The notes under the pieces were generated by a model. That model was not told the origin of the DNA, did not search any database, and worked only from the letters and a program-made list of their open reading frames with translations. The translations under genes and the position numbers were made by a program. From assembly GCA_034007245.1 (NCBI GenBank), contig JAVERH010000010.1, positions 1 to 31,042 of the forward strand: a stretch of DNA of 31,042 nucleotides, in the 5' to 3' direction. The stretch is from Anaerosoma sp034007245 (GTDB lineage Bacteria; Actinomycetota; Coriobacteriia; Anaerosomatales; Anaerosomataceae). Shown piece by piece: positions 25,445 through 31,042 of the stretch. Every line of letters begins with the position of its first letter. The stretch's first letter is position 1.

Positions 25445-25544
25445 GCCTAACGTGTTTACGCTTCAGCTGAAGCGCGCCCCCGCGCGCTTCCTGCCCGAGT
25501 CTACCTGAAACGGTCGCGCTTTCTGCTGGAAGCGTGGGTTAGGC
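25445..25544 (-). other. attC site (100 bp)
   Basis: The left core GCCTAAC (25445-25451) is followed by GTGTTTACGC; the right core is GTTAGGC (25538-25544). The outer arm ACGCTTCAGCTG pairs with CTGCTGGAAGCGT, which carries an extra G, followed by the inner arms AAGCGCG and CGCGCTT. The TAA stop of the gene on its right lies inside the right core. The interior resembles the site at 18877. Confidence 0.87.
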
Positions 25545-26402
25545 CGAGGCACCTGCATCTCGAAAGCGGCGGTACGCATCTTCCGGCGGATTCTGGGACA
25601 AGGATGCTATCTTCTCAAGTGCACTCCACAGGCCCATCTGACCACAGCACCAAGCGACCAACCCCGACTCGTCAGAGAACATGGTCGTGCGATACAGCTC
25701 AACCATATGGGAGTCGCTCAGTTGTATTCCGAGCTTCGCGCACACATACGCGTGAGACACGGGATTGATTGCCTGGAGTCGCTCGAGCAGCGCTGAATCA
25801 CTGGCGCAGACTCGCATGAACAGCCTCGACAACGCGAACTTCTCACCAGCCAGTGCATCAACCAGTGCGTCGAAACGGGACAACAGCAGTTCCTGAGGTG
25901 CGCGGTATGCGAGCAGTTTCGCGGCCTCGGGATCCGCGTAGGTGTCGAATGCGCGAGCGACACACTCCAGGAGAGGGACATTTTCGTCTGTGTGGCGCAA
26001 GTACGTATACGCTCTGCGTCTCACGGTTGCCTGTGGTGCCGCGCATACTGTTTCCAGCGCACGCTGCTCCTGTGGGGAGTCCATTGCGCCGGCTAGACTG
26101 AGCAGAGTTCCCGCGGCGCTTGCACGCCGTCTCGCAGGCAGGGCCTGGAGTTCAGACACGAGTGTGTCGACGAGGAGCTCATGGCAGTCTTTGACGTCGT
26201 TTGCCATGTCCCGTTGAAGCTTCCGTACGATCGCACGTCGTTCCTGATATGCCTGTTCGAACGTGAGATCGAACATGCCACACGCTTCCTCGGGCGGCAG
26301 GCACATGATGAGCGCATTGAAGACCGAAGATCGGTCGAAGTTCAAGACGGCTGTCTTGAGATCGTCAGCGAACGACGCGATGAACTGAACCTTGTCCCCC
26401 AT
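25539..26402 (-). CDS. Cassette gene, all-helical protein of unknown function
   Basis: The product has 287 aa from the ATG at 26402, which has AAGGTAGG 6 nt upstream; an ATG two codons earlier (26408) sits directly on that site. No signal peptide or membrane segment. The sequence reads as successive amphipathic helices with many Ala, Leu and Arg (ARRRASAAGTLLSLAGAM, ATVRRRAYTYLRHTDENVPL, CVARAFDTYADPEAAKLLAY). This resembles HEAT/ARM-like solenoids, so a protein-binding scaffold is possible. I do not recognise the family. It lies flush between two attC sites, its start near one core and its stop inside the next. Confidence 0.78.
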   Translation of the reverse strand: MGDKVQFIASFADDLKTAVLNFDRSSVFNALIMCLPPEEACGMFDLTFEQAYQERRAIVRKLQRDMANDVKDCHELLVDTLVSELQALPARRRASAAGTLLSLAGAMDSPQEQRALETVCAAPQATVRRRAYTYLRHTDENVPLLECVARAFDTYADPEAAKLLAYRAPQELLLSRFDALVDALAGEKFALSRLFMRVCASDSALLERLQAINPVSHAYVCAKLGIQLSDSHMVELYRTTMFSDESGLVAWCCGQMGLWSALEKIASLSQNPPEDAYRRFRDAGASA

Positions 26403-26418
26403 AACCATCCTACCTTCG

Positions 26419-26520
26419 GCCTAACGTGTTTGCGCATAACCCGCAAACCACGGCTCATACGCTTCTGTTCAGCCTAGCGCTTCCCGCCGTGGTTTGTCGT
26501 GGTTGATGCGCGGGTTAGAC
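26419..26520 (-). other. attC site (102 bp)
   Basis: The left core GCCTAAC (26419-26425) is followed by GTGTTTGCGC; the right core is GTTAGAC (26514-26520). Arms GCGCATAACCCGCAAACCACGG and their partner (26487-26512) pair over more than 20 bases. Three surplus bases are all in the right arm. This is the longest paired stem of the array and a strong attC call. Confidence 0.88.
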
Positions 26521-26525
26521 GCACC

Positions 26526-27455
26526 TCAGTCGATCAGCGGAATCATGTCCATCTGGCTATCGAGTTTGTCGTACTCCGGCGCCCACACCAAGTAGTCCGT
26601 CTTCAAGACTTCCCTGAACTCAGTGCAGTTGCGTGCCGCGGCAATCCAGGACGCAAGCACACTTGTGCAGTCAATCTCCCCGCGTTCTACGAGATGCGCT
26701 CTGAACGCCATGTAGATATCGTCGTCGAGACCATAGCTGCGCCAGAAGTAGTGACTATCGATCTGCCAGTAGTCTGGCCTCTCCGGCGTGTCCGAGAATC
26801 GAATGAGGCGGGACACAACCACCTCGAAGTGCAGCATTGCATCCGGAACCCGTGATGCCGTAGATCTCCGCAGGTAGTTGGTGAGCGGCTTCCTTAGCAT
26901 ACGTTCGAGGGGTGACTTCGAGTCAAAGCCGCACGCAACGGCGATTCGGCGCACCAGCCAGGCGAATCGGTCGAACTCTGCCTTGTTCCCATCCGCCGAG
27001 TGACCAGGCCCGAATCCTTCTGCGAAGAGCAGCCGGTATGGTTCTCCCCAGACTCTGGCGGTCTGTTTCAGGGCTGGCCCCACTATCGTGCAGGTGCTGC
27101 CGTCCTTGTGAATCTTCCAAGCTCGCGGTGACAGCTGCCGCCCGCCCGGGTCGTACACAGTCCGGGTGGCCTCAACGCCGCCACCGCGAAATGCCTGCGA
27201 GAGATTCCATAGTCGAACACTGTGAGCCTCGCGGTCGAAGACCTCGATGAGGCGATCAAGGGTTGCCAGCCGATGACGCCAGTAGGCGAAGCCGCCACCG
27301 ACTATCGCGCTGCCGAGTAGCAGAGCGTTTGACCAAGCGGAAAGCCAGTCAGCCGCTGATGCTCCTGTCGTAGGCAGACTGGACGTCGCGGTCGCACTCG
27401 CCGTTGCGATGACCGAAACTACAGTCGTGCCAACTATGCTGGCGGTAGGTTCGAT
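26526..27455 (-). CDS. Cassette gene, two-TM protein of unknown function with non-AUG start
   Basis: The frame is open without interruption from the attC core at 27472 to the stop at 26526. It has no ATG, and no GTG or TTG before a GTG at 27158 (210 aa). I propose a start at the ATC at 27455, which has AAGGGGG 4 nt upstream, giving 309 aa. The added N-terminus is protein-like: a hydrophobic helix IVGTTVVSVIATASATA, a second LLLGSAIVGGGFAYW, then RHRLATLDRLIEVFDREAHSV. Other cassettes here also begin close to the core, which supports the long form. An ATG-to-ATC mutation is the other explanation. The cytoplasmic part (about 100-309) has no motif I know; RLWNLSQAF and HYFWRSYGLDDDIYMAF are notable. 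Confidence 0.6.
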   Translation of the reverse strand: MEPTASIVGTTVVSVIATASATATSSLPTTGASAADWLSAWSNALLLGSAIVGGGFAYWRHRLATLDRLIEVFDREAHSVRLWNLSQAFRGGGVEATRTVYDPGGRQLSPRAWKIHKDGSTCTIVGPALKQTARVWGEPYRLLFAEGFGPGHSADGNKAEFDRFAWLVRRIAVACGFDSKSPLERMLRKPLTNYLRRSTASRVPDAMLHFEVVVSRLIRFSDTPERPDYWQIDSHYFWRSYGLDDDIYMAFRAHLVERGEIDCTSVLASWIAAARNCTEFREVLKTDYLVWAPEYDKLDSQMDMIPLID

Positions 27456-27471
27456 GAGTCCCCCTTGTTGC

Positions 27472-27478
27472 GTCTAAC
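27472..27478 (-). other. Leading core site of the array (attC or attI fragment)
   Basis: GTCTAAC on the plus strand (GTTAGAC on minus) begins the first cassette. Rightward, GTGCGGATTGGATAACCCGC loosely repeats the arm of the 22148 site, which favours an attC remnant. I find no matching right arm or core; the nearest is TCCGCATAAGCAC near 27573. It could also be the end of an attI site. Confidence 0.5.
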
Positions 27479-27613
27479 CCCAAATTGTGCGGATTGGATA
27501 ACCCGCATCCCCCTACTTATCCATCCCTATATATCATGTCGCACTGGTCACAGCTCCTTCGGCTTACGCTGTCCGCATAAGCACCCGGCGCCACGCCCCC
27601 TCAACCGCGCGCC
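27479..27613. promoter_or_regulatory. Non-coding flank at the head of the array, possible cassette promoter
   Basis: This 135-bp gap lies between the array head and the capA-like stop. It contains the inverted repeat TGGATAA (27495-27501) / TTATCCA (27517-27523) and the AT-rich CTATATATCATG (27527-27538), the most AT-rich spot nearby. A promoter reading leftward into the cassettes would be expected here. No clear -35/-10 pair can be asserted. Confidence 0.3.
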
Positions 27614-28864
27614 TCACTCCGCCTCGTAGAACCGCACGCCCGCCGCATCCTCGGCCTCACTCGCCTCACCCCCGAGGTGCGACGTCGTGTCGTCCCATGC
27701 CTGCTGCACCCTCGTGCGATCCGTCGTGTCCACCCCGGGGTACGCCGCATCCGCCAACACGTCGCCGATCGGTAGCACGCGGTGCTCCTTGCCGACCTCA
27801 TCGGTATCGTCCACCCACACCGGCACGTACTCCACGCTCATCAGCGATGTCACGCCTCTGTTCAGGTCCTTCTCAAAGTCGAGCTCGAGCAGCAACCCGG
27901 TGTTTCGATACCGCTCGCGCTGGTTGGAGACGAAGTTGCCAAGCGAGTGGATGATGAACCCCGTGCGCGTCGAGCCGTCTTCGCGAGTGAGCTCGACAGT
28001 CTCCATCGGCTGGATCACGTGCGGGTGACTGCCGAGCACCACATCGGCACCCGCCTCGAGCATCGCGTGCTCCACCTGCTTCTGCGACTCCGACGGCTGC
28101 CGCTGGTACTCCACACCGTTGTGGATGCTCACTATCACGAGGTCCGGACCAAGCTCCCGGGCGCGTTTCACGTCAGCCGCCATCCTGGCGGTGTCGATCG
28201 TGTTGACCATCCACTCCTTGCCCGCAGGCGCGGTGAACCCGTTCATCCCATAGGTGTAGGCGAGGATCGCGACCTGTGCGCCGTCCACGTCCGCCACCAG
28301 GATGCGCTCCGCCTCCTCGGCGGTGCGGGCGCTACCGGTGTGCTGCGCTCCCAGCTCATCGAGGACATCGAGCGTGCGCATGAGCCCCGTGGAACCCTTA
28401 TCGAGCGTGTGGTTGTTGGCGGTCGTAAGCACATCGAATCCGACCTTCACGAGCGCCTCGGCAAACGAGTCCGGCGTGTTGAACGTCGGATACCCGGTGA
28501 ACCCGCGGTCGGCGCCGCCGAGCACCATCTCAAAGTTGCCGATCGCAAGATCCGCCTCGGCGATCCTTGGCGCTACCGGCGCAAAGCACTCCGTGAAGTC
28601 GTAGCCATCAGCCGTCTTTGCCGAGGAGAGCTGCGGGGTGTGTGCCATGAGGTCGCCCACTGCGAGTATGGTGAACCGCTCCACGGCTGGTGGGGGCTCG
28701 GCGTACGTGCGCTCAGCGGTAGCGGTCGGCCAGGCAGCTGCACGTGCCGTCGCCGATACATCCGGGACCAGAACAGCAGGCACCCATGTGAGCCCCGCGA
28801 TAGTGACGCCGACCGTGACGAGCACGACGCCAAAGAGCGTGCTTATGGTCCGTAAGAGCCGCAT
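27614..28864 (-). CDS. CapA-family (poly-gamma-glutamate synthesis-like) metallophosphoesterase
   Basis: The product has 416 aa from the ATG at 28864, with AAGGTG 3 nt upstream; an upstream ATG at 28894 has no such site. An N-terminal membrane anchor (about 11-35, VVLVTVGVTIAGLTWVPAVL) precedes a calcineurin-like catalytic domain. Its motifs are FTILAVGDLMAH, IGNFEMVLGG, VLTTANNHTLDKG, SIHNGVEY, GADVVLGSHPHVIQP and IHSLGNFV, the usual PGA_cap (CapA) metal-binding set. CapA proteins take part in capsule or polyglutamate processing; many actinobacterial homologues are stand-alone with unknown substrates. It is the first non-cassette gene to the right of the array. The C-terminal 60 residues are acidic. 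Confidence 0.88.
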   Translation of the reverse strand: MRLLRTISTLFGVVLVTVGVTIAGLTWVPAVLVPDVSATARAAAWPTATAERTYAEPPPAVERFTILAVGDLMAHTPQLSSAKTADGYDFTECFAPVAPRIAEADLAIGNFEMVLGGADRGFTGYPTFNTPDSFAEALVKVGFDVLTTANNHTLDKGSTGLMRTLDVLDELGAQHTGSARTAEEAERILVADVDGAQVAILAYTYGMNGFTAPAGKEWMVNTIDTARMAADVKRARELGPDLVIVSIHNGVEYQRQPSESQKQVEHAMLEAGADVVLGSHPHVIQPMETVELTREDGSTRTGFIIHSLGNFVSNQRERYRNTGLLLELDFEKDLNRGVTSLMSVEYVPVWVDDTDEVGKEHRVLPIGDVLADAAYPGVDTTDRTRVQQAWDDTTSHLGGEASEAEDAAGVRFYEAE

Positions 28865-29007
28865 GGCACCTTCTGTCCCCTGGCAGAGCAGCACCCGACT
28901 GCCACATTCTACGGGGCAACGCAGGAAAGCGCACGCCGTTCATGGTTATACTGACGGAGTACGGCACGATACCGACCGGATCCCCGTGCAACTGCCGAGG
29001 TGACCGC

Positions 29008-29292
29008 ATGACCCAGCAGAGTGAGATCATCACACTGGTGCTTTCCGTTGCGTTCATCCCTGTGGCTATCTGGACCTACCGCGGCATAAGCCTGCCGCAC
29101 AAGCCCCTCCTCGCATGGGCTCTCGGCGCGATGTTTGGCGGCTATGCGGCCACCGTGATCGAGGGCTTTATCGCTCCGATACTCTTCAACTACGTGGAGC
29201 ACCTTGCGTATGCAATCGCAGGCGTATGCTTCGCTACACTGGGGGTCGCAGTGCTCCGGAGCCGCGTCAACACCGAGGGCGAGAACGCGTGA
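29008..29292 (+). CDS. Small membrane protein coupled to the HD-GYP gene
   Basis: The product has 94 aa from the ATG at 29008, with GAGGTGA upstream; a longer frame from 28942 is unlikely. Three membrane segments are visible: ITLVLSVAFIPVAIWTY, LLAWALGAMFGGYAATVIEG and LAYAIAGVCFATLGVAVL. Its TGA stop overlaps the GTG start of the next gene (GTGA), so the two are translationally coupled. It may be a membrane partner or sensor for the HD-GYP protein. No family recognised. Confidence 0.8.
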   Translation: MTQQSEIITLVLSVAFIPVAIWTYRGISLPHKPLLAWALGAMFGGYAATVIEGFIAPILFNYVEHLAYAIAGVCFATLGVAVLRSRVNTEGENA

Positions 29293-30248
29293 TCGTCCAC
29301 GTATTCGATATCGCAGCTGCCCTCGGCTTCGGCGCCGCCACCGTCATCACCCTCATCCTGGTCTTGACCACCCGGCGAACGTCGAGCCGTCGCGCCATGA
29401 CGCTGCTGGTCGCCGCCATGACCATCATGACCGCGGTCAGCCTGAACCACACGATAAGTTGGATCCCGGACCAGGGCGCCGAGGACCTCGCGGAGGACTA
29501 CGCGCAGGTCATCTTCCTGCCGCTCATCCTCTACGCGATGCACGGGCTGTACCAGCGGAGCGAGACCGAGCGGACCGAGCGAGCACTCGCCTCGGTCAGT
29601 GAACTGGATGATCGCCTCGCTGCGTCACTCGAGGAACTGAGCGACTACCGGGTCAGCGTCCTACAGTCGTTGGGCGCGACCATCGATGCGCGAGACCAGT
29701 ACACGGCGCTCCACTCGCTACACGTCGCCGACTACGCGGTGGCCATCGGAGCTGCCCTCGGCATGCACGAGCGCCTCGATGAGCTGGAACAGGCAGGCTT
29801 GCTACACGACATCGGAAAGATCGCTATCCCCGATGTGATCCTACTGAAGCCCGCGGCATTGACCGCGCAAGAGTACGCGACGATGCAGCGCCATGCGGAG
29901 GTGAGCGCCGAGATCATCGGTGGCACCCCTGCACTCGATGACCTCGTCCCCGGCGTCCGACATCACCATGAACGCTGGGATGGCAGCGGCTATCCGGCCG
30001 GTCTTACCGGTGAGGCTATCCCAATGGAGGCACGGATCCTTGCGGTCGCCGACGCATTCGATGCGATGACCAGCGACCGGCCCTACCGGACCGGGATGCC
30101 CCTGGACGAAGCTCGCGCAGAGCTGCTGGCCCAGCGAGGCAGACAGTTCGATCCGACGATCATCGACACGTTCATCCCGCTGCTCGACGAAAAGATCGTG
30201 ACCCTCAGGGACTACAGCACGACCGCCCTGCAGGAGTGGTCGTCCTAG
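29289..30248 (+). CDS. Membrane-anchored HD-GYP domain phosphodiesterase
   Basis: The product has 319 aa from the GTG at 29289. Membrane segments lie at about 5-28, 36-52 and 73-86, followed by a charged helix (92-120) that looks like a coiled-coil linker. The HD-GYP domain (about 130-315) shows DARDQYTALHSLHVADYA, the HD pair in LLHDIGKIAIPD (173-174), and the GYP region HHERWDGSGYPAGL (226-239). All metal ligands I can check are present. HD-GYP enzymes hydrolyse cyclic di-GMP, so this is a membrane signalling protein, probably with the coupled small protein as its partner. Its stop shares the bases CTAG with the stop of the convergent ligase gene. Confidence 0.92.
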   Translation: MIVHVFDIAAALGFGAATVITLILVLTTRRTSSRRAMTLLVAAMTIMTAVSLNHTISWIPDQGAEDLAEDYAQVIFLPLILYAMHGLYQRSETERTERALASVSELDDRLAASLEELSDYRVSVLQSLGATIDARDQYTALHSLHVADYAVAIGAALGMHERLDELEQAGLLHDIGKIAIPDVILLKPAALTAQEYATMQRHAEVSAEIIGGTPALDDLVPGVRHHHERWDGSGYPAGLTGEAIPMEARILAVADAFDAMTSDRPYRTGMPLDEARAELLAQRGRQFDPTIIDTFIPLLDEKIVTLRDYSTTALQEWSS

Positions 30249-31042
30249 CCCTCGATACCGTCCTCGGTGCGGATCTGCTTGCGCTTGATCTTGCCACCGA
30301 GCGTCTTGGGGAGCTCGTCGACGAACTCCACGATGCGCGGATACTTGTACGGCGCGGTCGTCTTCTTGACGTGGTCCTGTAGCTCCTTGATCAGCTCCGG
30401 CGATCCAGTCCGACCCTGGGCGAGCACGATCGTCGCCTTTACCACAAGCCCGCGCACCGGATCGGGCGCTGCGGTCACGGCGCACTCCACGACAGCGGGA
30501 TGCTCGATGAGCGCGCTCTCCACCTCGAAAGGCCCGATGCGGTAGCCGGAGCACTTGATGACGTCGTCGTTGCGGCCCACGAAGTAGTAGTAGCCGTCGG
30601 GGTCGCGCCACGCCACGTCCCTGGTCTCGTAGTACTCGCCGCCCACGGCGGCCTCGGACATCACGGGATCGTTGTAGTAGCCGACGAAGAGTCCCGGCGG
30701 ATATGCGTCTTTGAGGCCGGTCACGCAGATGATGCCTTCCTCGCCGTCCTCGGCCTCCACACCGTCCTCGGTCATGAGCTTCATCTTGAGCAACGGAGAC
30801 GGCATACCCATCGAACCCGGGCGCGGCTCCACCCACGGGAACGTCGCCACCAGCACAGGACCTTCGGTCTGCCCGAAGCCCTCGCGGATCCCCTTACCCG
30901 TGGCCGCCCGCCACTTCTTGGTGACCTCGGGGTTGAGCGGCTCACCCGCGGTCGTAAACGTACGTACGCATGAGAAGTCGTACGCCGAGACGTCCTCCTG
31001 CAGCATGAACCGGTACATCGTCGGCGGCACGCAGAACGTCCG
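30245..31042 (-). CDS. AMP-forming acyl-CoA synthetase, C-terminal part (runs off the window)
   Basis: 265 codons are visible, and the frame continues past the window edge. Adenylate-forming motifs are present: TAGEPLNPEV, GFGQTEGP (A5), the GGEYYETRDVAWRDPDGYYY region with the ribose-binding Asp, GRNDDVIKCSGYRIGPFEVE (A8 hinge) and PKTLGGKIKRKQIR with the catalytic Lys. The KCSGYRIGP hinge and overall style fit the acetyl-CoA synthetase-like/medium-chain acyl-CoA ligase group. It activates a carboxylic acid to its CoA thioester. The start and the P-loop lie outside the window, so the substrate class is not resolved. It converges with the HD-GYP gene with no terminator between them. Confidence 0.92.
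   Translation of the reverse strand, partial: RTFCVPPTMYRFMLQEDVSAYDFSCVRTFTTAGEPLNPEVTKKWRAATGKGIREGFGQTEGPVLVATFPWVEPRPGSMGMPSPLLKMKLMTEDGVEAEDGEEGIICVTGLKDAYPPGLFVGYYNDPVMSEAAVGGEYYETRDVAWRDPDGYYYFVGRNDDVIKCSGYRIGPFEVESALIEHPAVVECAVTAAPDPVRGLVVKATIVLAQGRTGSPELIKELQDHVKKTTAPYKYPRIVEFVDELPKTLGGKIKRKQIRTEDGIEG

Larger units (their letters stand above)
18269..27478 (-). mobile_element. Integron-type gene-cassette array lacking an integrase in the window
   Basis: Seven attC-like sites (one split by an IS, two degenerate) and a further core box at 27472 delimit successive small genes. Sites share RYYYAAC-type left cores (GCCTAAC, GTCTAAC), mostly followed by GTGTTT, and mostly GTTRRRY-type right cores (GTTAGGC, GTTAGAC), with imperfect inverted arms between them. 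In the four sites where arms align well (21133, 22148, 25445, 26419), the surplus unpaired bases are in the right-hand arm on the plus strand. In known attC sites the extra bases are in the 5' arm of the top strand, so the array reads on the minus strand. Most ORFs agree: starts lie close after a core box and stops next to or inside the following one. The integrase and attI would be expected beyond 27478 but the next gene is capA-like, so this is a CALIN-type array or the distal part of an integron. Confidence 0.85.

Noticed and set aside
18269..26520. The AACGTGTTT repeats considered as a CRISPR array or REP elements
   Set aside because: Spacing is irregular (from a few hundred bases to over 2 kb), genes lie between the copies, and each copy is half of a core-bounded hairpin, which fits attC and not CRISPR.

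Overview
The window looks like a chromosomal segment of a high-GC, Gram-positive-type bacterium. I infer an actinobacterium, probably a Coriobacteriia-like lineage. The grounds are triplicated cell-wall-binding type 2 (CWB2) domains on giant surface proteins, BspA-like leucine-rich repeats, lipoproteins, a CapA-family enzyme and an HD-GYP protein, with no outer-membrane genes. The taxon is inference.

Region 1 (131-12838, minus strand) is a run of cell-surface genes. In transcription order these are a 1754-aa GLUG-repeat/CWB2 protein, an Ig-like protein with a C-terminal membrane anchor, a 1409-aa BspA-type LRR/CWB2 protein, then after a strong hairpin an ExbB/TolQ/MotA-type proton-channel subunit and a DUF2149 protein that looks like its ExbD-like partner. 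It reads as an energised envelope machine next to large exported binding proteins. Region 2 (13158-17013, minus) holds an ABC-2 type exporter (ATPase plus an internally duplicated permease), a YhhN-family lysoplasmalogenase and a small lipoprotein.

Region 3 (about 17.1-27.5 kb) is the notable part: an integron-type gene-cassette array with no integrase gene in the window. Seven complete or degenerate attC-like sites plus a partial one at 27472 separate short, mostly minus-strand genes. The sites carry core boxes of the GCCTAAC...GTTAGGC/GTTAGAC type, a shared AACGTGTTT segment beside the left core, imperfectly paired arms, and extra unpaired bases on the same arm in the four sites where this can be read. 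Cassette contents are a bacterial-PH-domain protein, a small uncharacterised protein, a HigBA toxin-antitoxin pair, a reversed lipoprotein gene, a zinc-hook AAA_13/RloC-like ATPase, a DUF6602 nuclease-like protein, a helical protein and a two-TM protein. One attC site is split by a complete IS1111-group IS110 element (19714-21132). Its non-coding 3' end carries short stretches complementary to the attC core it entered, as expected for a bridge/seek guide RNA. Left of the array, 17105-17647 is an HTH/ImmA-type regulator that seems to have lost its peptidase core.

Region 4 (27614-31042) returns to ordinary genes: a CapA-like protein (minus), a small membrane protein translationally coupled to a membrane HD-GYP phosphodiesterase (plus), and the C-terminal part of an AMP-forming acyl-CoA synthetase (minus) that runs off the window edge.

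All assignments come from reading the sequence and from memory of protein families. No database search was run.
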